A DNA stretch of 64,000 nt from Pinus tabuliformis (lineage: Eukaryota; Streptophyta; Pinopsida; Pinales; Pinaceae). Positions 44,618 to 56,597 of the stretch are shown piece by piece; positions within the stretch are counted from its first letter, which is position 1; every line of letters begins with the position of its first letter. A program made the position numbers and the translations under genes. The notes under the pieces are model-generated. The model had not been told where the DNA came from and ran no database searches. It worked only from the letters and a program-made list of their open reading frames with translations. The DNA lies in NCBI GenBank assembly GCA_031772625.1, contig CM062817.1, forward strand, positions 891,670,184-891,734,183, given 5' to 3'.

Positions 44618-45200
44618 AGGGCGCGGCGCATACACCAGGGCGCAACGCACTGGCAGCCAGCCCACAGTGCAAAATCAACAAGGGCACGACGCACTCAGGG
44701 CGAGCGGCGCTCAAAACACTTGCAAATTTGTTTTATATCCCGGTTGAAGGTTAGCAAGCAAGAGGTAGACTCGAATGAAACCTCTTCTCTGTCAATTCGG
44801 TCAATGGTTGGTGTTTCTAAGATGTTGAATGATATCCAAAGCACATTGGCCATCCATGAAAATAATCATCAAAGCAAAAATGATAAACGGGGTTGCAAAT
44901 TTGTGAAGACGCCACCAAGGTTTTTCTCCCCTCCCCTTGTCCCCTCACTCCTCGTCATTTTCACCTCCATTCCACCTTGTCTCCTAAGGAAACCCCCTAG
45001 AAATCTCCACTAAGACCCTACCCCCAGTGTTCCAAGAAAATTAGTGTCATTTGACAGTGCGCGGCACACACACAAGGTAGCGCAGCGCACTTAGGGCGCG
45101 CGGCGCATTGGGAGCCCGACCACAGTGTTAATATTGCACTGGCGCGACGCATACCCGGCGCGCACGCACTTGGCAAAGTGCGCGGCGCACAGACCTGTGA
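44618..45200 (+). repeat. Islands of GCGCGGCGCA-like motif in region G
   Basis: Near 44618-44712: GGGCGCGGCGCATA, GGGCGCAACGCACT, GGGCACGACGCACT, GCGAGCGGCGCTC. Near 45055-45200: AGTGCGCGGCACAC, TAGCGCAGCGCACT, GGGCGCGCGGCGCA, TGGCGCGACGCATA, CGGCGCGCACGCAC, AGTGCGCGGCGCAC. Single copies follow near 47420 and 47745. Each island also has a CCACAGTG phrase. Confidence 0.8.
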
Positions 45201-45738
45201 GCCTAGAAAAAAACACCGAATCGCCTAAATTTTTATAAATGGCTCTCAAAATTGCAAAGGTGGCCCTAGATACCTTCACCATTGATCCTTAACTCAAAGA
45301 AAAATATGATTTTGGTGACCATGAAATCAAAGGCAAAATTTTTATTAAGTAAACCCAAAAATGACACAAAGAAGGGCAAAAAGCTAGGGTTTTGCTACAG
45401 TAACATGATTGCTAAAATATGCTCCTACCCTACCTCTATCAGCTAATTCCCCTGTAGCAGTTTCCCCTAACAGTTACCGTAGCTACACTGTAATCATCTA
45501 CATTTGTTCCCTTTATTTCTATAGCTCAAGATATCAAAACCCTACCCCATCAAAACCATACCCAAAACGTTCCCAAATCCCTGATATATTTATCCTTTTA
45601 AACCCCTATTCCCCTTTTCATCATTCCCCTCCTAACACTCCCCTGTTTTATTGTCCCCTTAGTGACAGATTTTCAGAGCATCTATCAGTTTCATTGGATT
45701 CAGAGCGCAACATAAAACTCAGGGTACAAGCAGCAGTA

Positions 45739-47316
45739 ATGGCATCAGAAAATTCATCAGAGTATGAGGAAGGAACCCACAACGACACATCTTCAGGAGA
45801 GAGGGCCCATAGGAGACATCACCAGAGTGGCAGACATCTTAGAGATGAGCCAAGCACCCTCATTGAGCTGCAGGCATGCCCACTTGCCATGTCTTGTTTC
45901 CAACACTTGGCATGTTATGAATTTTGTCAAAGGGTGGCAAATGTCAGAGTCCATCATGAGTTGGCCCGTCTTTTTGCACTTCATCTACAGGGAGGTCAAT
46001 ATGTCATGGCTGGGGTCACTTTCACATTGACACTGGAAACCATATCAGTGGCAATAGGAATACCGAACATTGGGGAACAGTGGCACAAGAAAAAGAAGGT
46101 GGAGAGGCATCTTTATGAGCCTTACATCAAGAACAGTTGTTTGAGCCAGCTCACCAGAGTTTTTCCATTTCGATTTTTGAGGGATGAGTATGCCCCACTC
46201 ATGAGATTGATCATGAAGTATTTCAGTTGCGAGGGGAGGTTTTCTCGCCTTTATGCCTATCACATCCGCTTGCTCATGCACTTCACCAGGGTGTGGATGA
46301 TGAGCCTCCCATTTTTCATCTGCAACAACATTGAGAAGATGAAAAATTTCATGCAGCGCAAGACCCCATGAAAGCAGCTAAACAGTGTCTATCATTTCGC
46401 TCTCATCCGGATTTTGGTGGACCATCAGTTGGGATTACAGGGTATTGCTTGGGAGGACTTCATCTCCCGTGATTTCTTCAGCGCTCCTCCGGTGATATCA
46501 GAGGCAGAACATGAGGTGGGAGGTCCTTCACATCAGTTTGAGCCTGAGATGGGAGGTCCTTCACATCAGTTTGAGCCTGAGATGGGAAGTCCTTCACATC
46601 AGTTTGAGCACCATGAGACTGCCACCATGCCAGTATACATCACATACCAGAAGGGCAGTAGACCGTTGTTTGCAGCAGCAAAGCGAGTGTTATCTCCACT
46701 CGGGGTGGAAGGGGCCTCACTTCCGCCATCAGCATCACAGGAGCAGGGTAAGGGCAAGGAGCCAGTGCAGGAGGAAGGGCCATCAGGTGAGCGAGAGACC
46801 GAGTTTGTTGTCCTCCAGGATGATGAGACAGATGTAGAACCAGCCAAGGTGGAGCTTATAGAGATCATCAGGGAGCAGCAATCAGAGATTGAAGACTTGT
46901 CCATTGATTTAGAAAGGGCCAAGTGGAACATGAACTACCTGGAGCGGAGAAACAAACATCTTGAGGACCAACAGACGATCATGGAGCTGCAGAACATCCG
47001 GGAACATCGCCAAGCTGCTCAAATAAGAAGGGTTCCACTCACATCTTTGGAGCAAGCAATTAACGAAGACCGGGAGTCCAACCTTGAGAGGGTCAACATG
47101 CATTTGGAGAGGCTGTTGGACAAAGCTGATCGGCACCTTGCTATATTGAGACACATGACTTTCCGCTACAGGGTGCGAAACATGAGTGCATAGGCTCGGA
47201 TAAGGAATTTAAAAGCAAAATTGAGGAAAGCCACTAGAAGGGCAAAACCAGCAAAAGAGAAAGATAGGCTTAGAGTCTTGACTGAGGCCTCCTTGGCTCA
47301 GCATGGCACCCCATAG
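45739..47316 (+). pseudogene. Region G extra ORF, about 525 codons with two in-frame stops
   Basis: One frame from ATG 45739 (MASENSSEYEE) with TGA at 46369 and TAG at 47191, ending at TAG 47314. Residues about 60-190 contain YEFCQRVANVRVHHELARLF, GVTFTLTLETISVAIGIPN and LMRLIMKYFSCEGRFSRLYA, related to the extra ORFs of E and F. Residues about 260-292 hold a threefold 11-residue repeat, GGPSHQFEPEM type. A coiled coil follows (IIREQQSEIEDLSIDLERAK), then a basic tail (LKAKLRKATRRAKPAKEK). No membrane segment or signal peptide is evident. It resembles Athila ORF-type or putative plant transposon proteins by position and motif style; this assignment is inference. Confidence 0.6.
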
Positions 47317-48761
47317 AGATCCTCCAGCCCAAATTTCAAAAAATTTGGGCAAATTTTGGTCACAGGGAAATTTTTTGGGCACAAAACAGGAAATTCCTCC
47401 CTGTGCGCCGTGCCAATGGCGCGACGCTAAAATTCTAGGGCTCTAATCGAGGAACGACTTGCATATTTGGATTCAACATTGAAAATTATGTCTACTGGTG
47501 TCCGGGCAAGAAATTTTGACAAGTTTTAGGTCTCCTAAAGGTTAAAAAACACCCAAAAATGGCCTCTCTGCCACTTTTTTGACACACAGAAAGTAGTCTT
47601 GGGAGAATGAAGATTTGGAGGGGCAAATGAGAACCAAATTGGGAAATTCTAGTGGGGTTAGAAATTAGACAGGACAGGCTTTCCAACAAGCCCACTTGGG
47701 CACATTTTGGACACCTTCAAGTGCCCCAAAACAGGCTCCAAAGTGGCACGACGCACAGGGGAAAAAATTTCCAATTTGCTCCCGTTTCGTGAAATTTCGG
47801 GTCGCGACTTCTCCAAGTGGGCCTGGTCATCTACACTTTGGTTTTTTGGCACCAAAGGCGGAATTTAAAGAGTTTTCTCTCCAGATGGGGATCTATCCAA
47901 GTGGCAAAAGAATGCAAAGGGTCACCCTAGCCAAATGTCATGCTTGAGAGCGCTGCACCTGTAGATGATGGTTGGCTCTCCATCTCCATTTCGAAATGAT
48001 TTGAGTAACTTCCCAACCCCTGGGCGTTCTATCTCTTCTCCACACATTCTATATATTGTATGCAAGTTATTTTCAAAGGGTTGTCTGGCTTGTAACTTCT
48101 GGGAGACTATGGGAAAGAAACTCTGTTTCTGCACTGTGTATTTTTGACAGAGAGTTAATGAAAGGCAGTGGCTCTGTTTCATGAGATTCTTGTGGTTGTG
48201 AGTGTAGCAAATGTGTTCTTATGTTTCATATGTATCTTGTTATGTTTCATAATTCAATTCACGTTTCATTTCAGTGAAATTTTCTAAGTGAGATTAGGTA
48301 GAATTCAATTTATATTGCTCTGCCTGTGGGAAAATTTCATGTGCAGTGTCATTCTTTTGTTGAAAAGGATTCATGCGACTATGCCCTTTTCACTTTCTTC
48401 GGCAATCTTTCCATTTTGCGTTACCTTAAACCAAAATTGCTGCTCTTTCCGCCTACCTTGCCTCACGGAATAATCTGTGCCTTCATTTTCAATTCTCTGT
48501 TCTTTGTTGAGCGCCAGTCCCATATACATCCCAGAAGCTCAGTCACTTCATAAAATATTTTCCAAAATCCCTATCCGCTTACTAGCCTAAGGTAAATATT
48601 GCATTGTAAGTCATCTCAGACCATTTTTGCTTATCCATTTGTTGAGCATGACTTAGAGAGAGCCCTCTCCTACTCTGGTAGGGATAGCTACCAGACTGAG
48701 CGTGGTTTGTGGTTACCCTAATTTTTGCCTTCCTTAAGCCTAAGGTAGATTTAGGTGCTAA
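47317..48761 (+). other. Non-coding remainder of region G
   Basis: No gene is recognised. It has a TATA-like CTATATATTG near 48048 and single GC-motif copies near 47420 and 47745, and may be LTR sequence. It ends where F's LTR begins. Confidence 0.4.
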
Positions 48762-50867
48762 CAATGAGCACCAGTATTGCGGCAAGAATGCTGCAACTCC
48801 TGGGGCTATCAACTTTACTTCATCAACCCAGGGTTCATACAAACTTGGAGGTGACAGTGTTGTATACACAAATATATGCAATGGGTCCACTCTTTTCTCA
48901 CTGCTGAGTTGGGCGATAGACCACTAGGGCTTCTCAAACCAGCGTTCTATTGATTTAGAAGAAGTTTGATTACCAATTGAGAAAGGAGAATTTTACCCTA
49001 ATCAATAGAATTGAAATGCTACCTACTGCAGTAAAGAAGAACTGAAATAGATGCTTAAAACACACCACTCATCTAGCTATTTGTTAATATACCTTGCTTC
49101 AGAAGAATTCTAAGTTAACACATGTGAAACCATAACTAACCTAAGCATGCAATATGATCTAATAAAACACTTAACTGATGTGCATATGAATAAGCATAAC
49201 AACCTTTTCCATTTTGTCTTTTTGTAAAAACATGAATGCTAATTCTTCTTGATTGTATGGCAGGTGGGTTAGGTGTGGAGAGAGATGGTTGTGATGGGTG
49301 ATATGGCTTGGGAGTCAAGCATGGGTCTTCTCCTATCTTTCATGATGCATTTCTCACAATTGGCCTCAAAACAGGCCACTACAGGTCGTCTTACGAGATG
49401 TCTACAAGATGTCCTAATTCACCTACAAGATCCCTTATATTCCTATAGGAACAGGCTGACAGCATGAGGAGTGATTTGGGCAGTGGTATAAAGCTTAGGG
49501 AAGGTGAGTGATGGAAGGAATAAGGCAAGGGAGTGGTTAGGATTCCCCAAGAAATCAAACCAAAGTTTGTATGATGGTTGGATTTTCTCAACAAGCATGG
49601 CAAGTTGTCCTTATGAAATGATAACTCGGATTATGGACTTAGTGGCTTTTGGCGATCATGAAGGGGTGAGGTTAGGCCAAGGTTGCTGATATGAGGTCTT
49701 CCTACACTATTGAAACTCTTGCATTATACACATCACTGTTGGAATTCACCCATAAATCATGTCAAAACAAGGAAGGTTTCCAACAACATAAGAAAACAGA
49801 ATTTCATCATTCATTTGCCTAGTTCATGCATGGAAATACTTTCAGCCTATTGTGAACACACCATGAAATCTAATATAAAGCCTAAGATATAATGAATGAA
49901 AACTGCAATATATCTTTGAAAACTGAAAGATGCTGACCTAATTAACAGAAAAACCCTAAATTTCATAAGAAACCAAAATTTTGTCTTTTTGGTTTGAATG
50001 AGATTTCTCCCTCAAACCATGGTCCCTAAAAAGGGAGGAATGATGCAATATCCACCTATTATCAACCTTTTTGGTATTTATTTATCTCTCTAAAGATACT
50101 GTCAAAGCTATGCACAAATGGAAGCAAAGTAATCAAATTCACCAATACTTGTAATGTAACAACGCCACAATCAATTCAACAACTAATCTACGAAGTAACA
50201 TAAGCATACAAGTACAGTAAGAGGAACCTCTACTGCTAGGGTTAAACCCTAACCCAAGAGCTTCAGCCCTCTGAGTCAACTCAGTGCTGGATCAAGGGAA
50301 TGCTTATCTTCATTAACATATCAAAGAAATACATAACAATTTTTTGTCACAATCCTTCAACTCGAAAGTGCTTAGTTATCTTGCATAAAAAATCTGAATC
50401 CTAATGAAGCTCTAGGCCTTATTATTTATACAACTAAAGTTGCCAACAACTTCCTTAAATCTAGGGAGGTTTAGCTCCCAATCTCAAGATAAACTGGTCC
50501 TTAACTATCACTAGTTCAATTGCCATTGATCCTCATGACTCGGTTGCCTGCAACTCTGAGCTAGTGTGATTTGATTAAGGGGTCTTCGAATGAGTGAGGA
50601 ATTAATGAGGAAGATCCATCTCCTATAATCTATCCTTCTTGTCTCATTCAAGTTCTTACACCTTAATTAGCCATAACTTGCCACAATTTTCTCCCGAAAA
50701 CCTGCAATCAATGCACATTAGACCACTAGACATAACATCTTACTTTTACTCATCTCATTAAGCAAAATATAATTAAAACATGTAAGGAATTATGAGAAGA
50801 TTTAATTTTAATAGCTTGGAGGTGTATTAAGGTCCATATACTTACCCAATGATGAGCCTCATCATCA
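48762..50867 (-). repeat. Element F 3' LTR, about 2106 bp
   Basis: Collinear with 62653-64000, for example ATGCAATGGGTCC, AATTGAGAAAGGAGAATTTT and TTTGTATGATGGTTGGATTT in the same order. On the minus strand it starts TGATGAGGCTCATC and ends near CTCATTG (CTCATCA in the other LTR). The inner end is ambiguous by 3 bp because of TGATGATGA. It contains a cluster of CTACAGGA-like motifs at 49376-49460. Confidence 0.88.
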
Positions 50868-50880
50868 CCCCCCTACTAAA
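50868..50880 (-). promoter_or_regulatory. Element F polypurine tract
   Basis: The minus strand reads TAGTAGGGGGGTGA immediately before the TGATGAGG LTR start. Confidence 0.8.
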
Positions 50881-51402
50881 AGTGTTGCTCATCCTCTGAG
50901 TAACTCAATCTATGTCCATGTATTTCATTGCTCTGGTGGCTTCTCTGACCTCCCATGCTTCTGTTGTAGTCTATTCTTCGTATGAATAATTTCCTGCCTT
51001 CCTCTCTATCTCTTCTCACTGCTTTCTTTCTTCTTCTTCTTTCCTTCCTTCCAACATTCCCAAAAGCAATGGTGGACTAAGCCTCAAGCCAATCCAATTG
51101 AATTTGAGTCTTTATAGAGCCTGCTTATACATGGGGGTTCTATTTAGTGCCTCTCTCATTCTATCAGGAGAATGATATTCTCTGATTTTTAGGCTGGAAG
51201 GCAAGGTGTTCCATCTCCTTTGGCAAGCTTGCATGTTTTCATCTCCTAGGGATCTGACCATGTCTTCAAAGTGTGCGACTTACTTATCTTTTACAACAAG
51301 GTACCTTGGTGCAAGCTTGGGATCATTTGCAATGAGGTTGTGGGTGCTCATGACAACCATTGGGTTAGATTGTTCTGCTGTGATCATAAGGGGTCCTATC
51401 TC

Positions 51403-53545
51403 TTATTTTCCCATTACCTTTTTCATCTCTGTAGCTGTTGCCTCCTCATGATTCATCCATGCTGGTAAGTCCATCAATTGCAAGTCCCCTAGCTTGGGAT
51501 TTGGGTCCCACACATTTAAATCTGTCAAGGCTAAATTGTGTAGATAAAACTCACATATTTTTGCTCTATATTCCAAGGTGCTTTGATCAGAGAGATTAAT
51601 GAATTGTCTATAGTTTTGGAAGGGCATTGTTCCTGTTTGTGCTAGGGTATTTATTTGGAATTGTAGCCATTTCTCCTTGAGGTACAAGGCATAAAAATTT
51701 GCTGGAATCTTGCACTGGATTGCCTCCTAGCCATAGTTGCCAATTAGATTTCCCTTTCTTGTAGCTATCCTCTTAGTCATGTGTTCTTAGCCTCCAACTG
51801 AGATTTCATCATTGCTTCTCTGTCCATTATGCTGGTAAGTTCTCTGCCCATCTCTTTCAATTTCTCCCCCATGTGGCCTATATCCTCTACTCCTTTTGAT
51901 TTGGTGATTTGCATCCACCTGTGTGTCCTTTCCATTTGTTTTTCAAGTTCAAAGAATAGGGGAATGGAAAACTTATGTGGTATCACCCTTCCTCCTTCAA
52001 TGAACCTGTAGTAGGAGCTGAGGTTTGGTTGTGGGCTAGGTTCTTCCAGTTCTTGGCCTTTGTTTCTTGTTCAGTAATTCCTTCCTAGTCTCTTTTGTGT
52101 GTTTCGTGTAGGTTTGATAGAGTTTCCTGTAGGATGGCCTCTGCTTCCTGTAGGTCTGTCTGTGTCTCTTGTAGGATACCCTTTCCCTTTGATGAGGTTG
52201 ACCTTGTGACAGACCTCCTAACATAGGTAACTAGAGACTTGGGAGAGGCTTGTTTTGATGATCCTTCTCCTTCATTTTTCTTTAGAGGGGCTACCTTCTC
52301 TTGTTTCTTTGGTGAATCCTCAATGACAATTGGAGTTTTGGTGGGGGTTTGAGGTCTTCCTTGTCTAATCCTAGTGCTCTTTCTTGTCTTGAAGTACAGT
52401 GGGGTTTGACTTTTCCTCTTCCCCTTTGATTTGACAAGTGTACTTAGGGAAATAAGAGAAACGGCTGCCTCTTTCTCTGTAGGCTCTAGGGATACCCTTG
52501 GCGATCCTTATCCCTCTTTGTATTGAGCTGTAGACCTCTGTCCTGTTTCCTCTTTTTAATTTTCTTTCTTATCCTCTTCTTTTTCTCCACCTTCCTCTTC
52601 TTCTTGTTATTCTTCTATTTCTTCACTCTGTTCATCTGTTTCTTCTTTTGTTTCCTCCTCTATCTCTTCCTCATTTTCCTCCTTTGTTTCTTGTTTAATA
52701 TCCTCCTTTGTTTCTTCTCCTTTCTCCTCTTCTGTTTCTTCTTCTCCCTCACTAGTAGTAGGGATTCTGTCATATTCAATAGCTTGAATTTCTCCTTCTG
52801 CCTGCATGTATGTAAATGTTGTCCATGCGATAGGGAGTCTTAAGTTTTGTAGAGCATCTTCAAGGATGAGTTTGATCAACCCATGATGGGATAGTTGTTG
52901 ATTTTTTCCCTCCTACACTTTGATTCTCATGTCTATCATTGATTATAGAAGAAAATAGGGTATACTCAATCTATTTTGAAGAGGTGTGTTCTCTCCAAAT
53001 CTCAGTTCTTGGAGGAGACTGAAGTGGTATCCATACACTACACTATATCTCCCTCCACATGAAATGTATTTAATGCGGTTGTAACTGAATTCATTCCAAG
53101 GGTATGGAATGATTTCCCTTCTAACCCGATTTTTGTCCTCCATTGGCTCTTCTCCTTCTAAAAAGAAGTTTTTCTTTGCAAGGGTGTTGTTACCCTTGTC
53201 TTCTTTTCTCCAAGGTAACCCTAAAGGGAGTGTAGTGATTCTGCTTATAACTTCAGGGGTAATTACTACTGATAAAACTTTCACCACAACAATGGAATTG
53301 GTCCTAGTGAGGGGTATGGGTGAGAGGGAAAATTCTCTTGGCCACATCATCATCATATCCTCTCATCCTCTCAAGGAACCCCATCCATTGATGCCTTGTG
53401 AAAATTTCCACCACAGGAGGATGCTGGTGGCTCCTTGCTATGTTTGTGGGTTCTCACTTGTTGAAATATCCTGTCATCTCTCCATGGTAATTGTAGAGTC
53501 TTGTGTGGATACAATTCAAGAATTTTGGTAGGTGAGGGAGTTTTG
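51403..53545 (-). pseudogene. Element F extra ORF after integrase (Athila-type), broken
   Basis: Minus-strand parts in order. 53356-52943: RITTLPLGLPWRKEDKGNNT, NFFLEGEEPMEDKNRVRREI, IKYISCGGRYSVVYGYHFSL. 52879-52607: LIKLILEDALQNLRLPIAWT, then a strongly acidic Glu/Thr repeat tract. Near 52190-52080: heptad repeats of the type LQETQTDLQEAEAILQETL. 51986-51777: coiled coil (HMGEKLKEMGRELTSI). 51687-51403: YLKEKWLQFQINTLAQTGTM and EYRAKICEFYLHNLALTDLN. Stops and shifts separate them; about 700 codons in all. Function is unknown. The acidic tract and coiled coils argue against a simple membrane glycoprotein. E and G have relatives. Confidence 0.65.
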
Positions 53546-55120
53546 AATGTTAACTTTTAGTGACATGCAATATAATTATCCTATTTTGAGATGCACTGTA
53601 ATTTCCTACCCAAATTGAGGATTTTCTTTTTCTTTTCAAATGGAAAACGTGGAGGGTATGTATCCTACCTCAGTTTGCTACATTCTTGTGAAGATAACTA
53701 TGATTTGACCTCCCTTAGTGCCCATTGACATCCTTGTAGGTTGATTCCTTTGTATCCTATAGGCTTCTTGTAGGTTTCCTGCGCTATAGATGTTGATTGT
53801 TTCCTGTAGATGCTGCTTTAGGAAGGTTGAGAGAAATCTCTTCGTACGATGAATTCTTGAAGTTTGTTTTTCTCTCTTTGTATGGGAATCAATTTTTTAT
53901 TTCCATATATGGATGATCATGTGGGGTGGTGTGCTTGCTGTCCAAGTACAAACACTTCCTTTTGGACCATTGGTCCCACTATCAATCCATAAATATACCT
54001 TATTGCGTAATCATATCCCACTCCTTTCCTCTGTAGCTTAACCATTTTTGGATTTATTACCTTTTCCTCTTGATTTTACTTTTTCCACGTGTGGAGTGGT
54101 CTAACTGTTTTCTTCTCGTTGACTAGCCGAAGGTGGCCAAGTTAACTAGACACCTTTACTTATAAAATCAACTCTCACATAATCCTACAGTTTTTATCAT
54201 ATCGTACTAACGAGAGAGCATGAGTAAGATGACATACATGTGGGTAAGGTGCTTCGTTGATGATGCATGCTGGAGAGTGATGCCTCTTTGCTGTGTTTTT
54301 GCTGCATATTTTTCTGTGTATTTTCCTCTTTTGATGCTTGTTTCTTTTGATGTGTAGGTGCTGGAGAGTGATGCTGGTGATATTCTTGCTGCTGCTGAGC
54401 TCTGGAGGAGCTTCTTCATCCTTGGAGTCCTTGTTCTGAAGATGGATGCAAACTGTGTGGTTTTCTTTGTGGGATAGGCTGCTACAAGATTTCCTACAAG
54501 ATTCCTACAGGATGTCCTATAGCTGCCTCTCCCCTAACTTTCATACTTTTTCTCAACTCTGAAGCATAAGGGATGTTGAAATGAGTGGAGAAGGGTGGTA
54601 GGGAATGGTAGACAAAATATGTTGCCTCTAAGTATGGTTCCTCTTTCCCTCATCTCTCTCTCTTCTGTTTGTTTGTTTGTTTTTTTTCTTATTTTTGTAA
54701 TCTGTGTTTTTTTTGAATTGATTTTTTTGATGGATGCAAGGGTGACATGATGATGAAAGGAATGGCTATGACATGGTGGAGTAAATGGTTTTTCATCCAG
54801 ACACAGGATTGTGTCATCCCTTTGCTTTTGGACTACCTTTCTTGTGATTTTCAAGGTCATTGTAATTCCTATAGGAAACTCTTGTAGGATTACAGGGAAT
54901 CCTGTAGAAAACACAGAGTTTATGTAGGATGGGATGGAGGGGTTTATAAGTGGAAGAATATGTGAATAGTGGAATATATGAGATGGGTGGATTAAAACAT
55001 GGCTCTTGTAGGTCCCACTATCCTTCTTATGCTGTGCTCATCCTCCTCTTCTTGATCTGCAAAATAGAATTTCAATCTTTTGTATCTTTTCTCTTTTTTT
55101 TCTTTTTTAAAACAACTAGT
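53546..55120 (-). other. Element F spacer between motif array and extra ORF
   Basis: No gene is recognised. CCTGTAGGA/TCCTACAGG-like motifs are frequent (53735-53815, 54480-54530, 54865-54920). Confidence 0.5.
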
Positions 55121-55124
55121 TTGC

Positions 55125-55290
55125 CTCTAAGGAGGTTTTCATCCTAATTTCCTCCCCTGGGTGCCTCAAAAGAGGATTTCAGCCAGAGAAATTTTTTTTT
55201 CCTCTTTTTTGTTTGTTTGTTTAAACACCCTTGGGCCGCCTCAAGAGGTTTTCAACCCAACAGTGGGACTCAGGTGCCTCATGGACGTTT
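55125..55290 (-). repeat. Array of four GAGG...GTTTTC motifs after pol of element F
   Basis: Plus-strand AAGGAGGTTTTCATCC, AAGAGGATTTCAGCC, CAAGAGGTTTTCAACC and TGGACGTTTTCACTT. Inverted they match the GAAAACCTC array of element E. Confidence 0.7.
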
Positions 55291-55403
55291 TCACTTGAGT
55301 CTCTTTATTTTTTATCTTTATTTTTTGTCTTATTTTTCTTCTTCAGGGACTTGGTGGGGTGGAAATTAAGACTTTCTCCACCACCATCACTGTCTTGCTG
55401 ATG

Positions 55404-56597
55404 CTATTGATGAATTTTCACTTCGACAAGGGCTTCTTGTAATCTATACCCATTGACAAGCAAAGGGATAGACTCTGCATCAATGGTTCTTATCTGCATA
55501 GCACGATTATCATGACACTTTTCTATTACATAAGACCATAACCATCTAGTCCTTAACTTACCTTTAAAATCCTTGTACCGAGAATCATACAACAAAGCCC
55601 AATCACCTTCTTGAAACTGTTTGTCTTTTATATTCTTGTCATGCCAAATTTTCCTTTGAACTTGAGTCACCTCTGTGTGCAAGAGGGTTTGCATCCTAAA
55701 TCCATCTAACCCATTCAGCTGGAGAAATCTTTCTTGTTGTGCCTTGGTGATATCCAAATCCAGTTGTGCTGCCATCCTTAAGGTGTTGTATTTAAATTCA
55801 ATGGAATACATGGAGTTCTTCCCATAGAACAACTCATAAGGGGTGAATCCAGTGGTGGTCTTCAAGGTGGTATTGTAGGTCCATGTGGCCTCAACTAATC
55901 TCCCTGCCCAATCCTTTTTGCTACTACTAGTTACCTTAGTCAAAATGCCTTCCAGTGCTCTGTTGGTTACCTCCACTTTGTCATTAGCCGGTGAGTGGTA
56001 AGGAGTGGCTGTTCTGTGCTTGATATTGTGTTGGATTAACAAATTCTCAATCATGTGAGATGTAAATTGGCTGCCTTGATCAGTGACCAATTATTTAGGG
56101 TACCCAAACTTATAAAACACATTTTCCCTTAAGAATTCAGCCACCTTTTCTTTTGTTGCTGCTTTCATGGCTTTGGGTTCAGCCCACTTGGTTAAGTAGT
56201 TAGTGCACACAATGATGTACTGCTTTTGTTTGGATGGAGGGTCAATGGGCCCAATTAGGTCCATGCCCCACTTGTCAAATGGCTTGAAAGTCACTTGAGG
56301 TTGCAGGGGCATCTCATCCCTTGGGGTAGGTTTCCCCATCCTTTGGCACCGATCACAATGACTTGTATACCTCCTCACATCTTGGTGAAGAGTGGGCCAG
56401 TAATAACCAGCTTGCAATACCTTAAATGATGTTCTTTTGGCTGCAAAGTGACATCCATAAGGACCATCATGACAGGCCAGGAGGATGTCGAACACTTCCT
56501 CCTCCCTCACACATATTCTTAGAATATGATCTAGACCCAGCTTGAAGAGATTTACCCCAATCCAAGTGAGTGGGACACTATTTTCTTTGGAGGACAA
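55404..56597 (-). pseudogene. pol: Element F integrase, one in-frame stop
   Basis: The frame 56597-56091 has the zinc-binding EEEVFDILLACHDGPYGCHF, KVLQAGYYWPTLHQDVRRY and SHCDRCQRMGK, then WGMDLIGPIDPPSKQKQYII and TKWAEPKAMKAATKEKVAEF. A stop at 56091 interrupts it, and it continues in the same frame at 56090 with MVTDQGSQFTSHMIENLLIQ, ATPYHSPANDKVEVTNRALE and TTTGFTPYELFYGKNSMYS. The C-terminal RTRWLWSYVIEKCHDNRAMQ is the usual chromatin/DNA-binding tail. The glutamate of the catalytic triad sits in DKVEVTNRA, where G-Q-V-E is usual. A single stop disables this otherwise full-length domain. Confidence 0.9.

Larger units (their letters stand above)
43831..48761 (+). mobile_element. Region G: unclassified retroelement part carrying a longer extra ORF
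   Basis: It begins TGATGAGTGTTAGAG right after a purine-rich run, resembling an LTR start. It holds a TATA-like promoter candidate, GC-motif islands, a long ORF with relatives in E and F, and about 1.4 kb of non-coding DNA up to F's LTR. No gag, RT or integrase is seen and no LTR pair was found, so class and borders are uncertain. It may be the 3' half of another Athila/Tat-like element or of E itself. Confidence 0.45.

Noticed and set aside
44250-44714. 154-residue minus-strand frame in region G
   Set aside because: It is antisense to GC-motif islands and a promoter-like region, and no family resemblance is seen.
43831-48761. Region G as the 3' LTR of element E
   Set aside because: No stretch matched E's 5' LTR (33600-35456), and G contains a long ORF. 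The idea is left open but not annotated.
52523-52843. Plus-strand Phe/Leu-rich frame of 106 residues
   Set aside because: It is the antisense of the acidic Glu/Thr repeat tract of element F's extra ORF.
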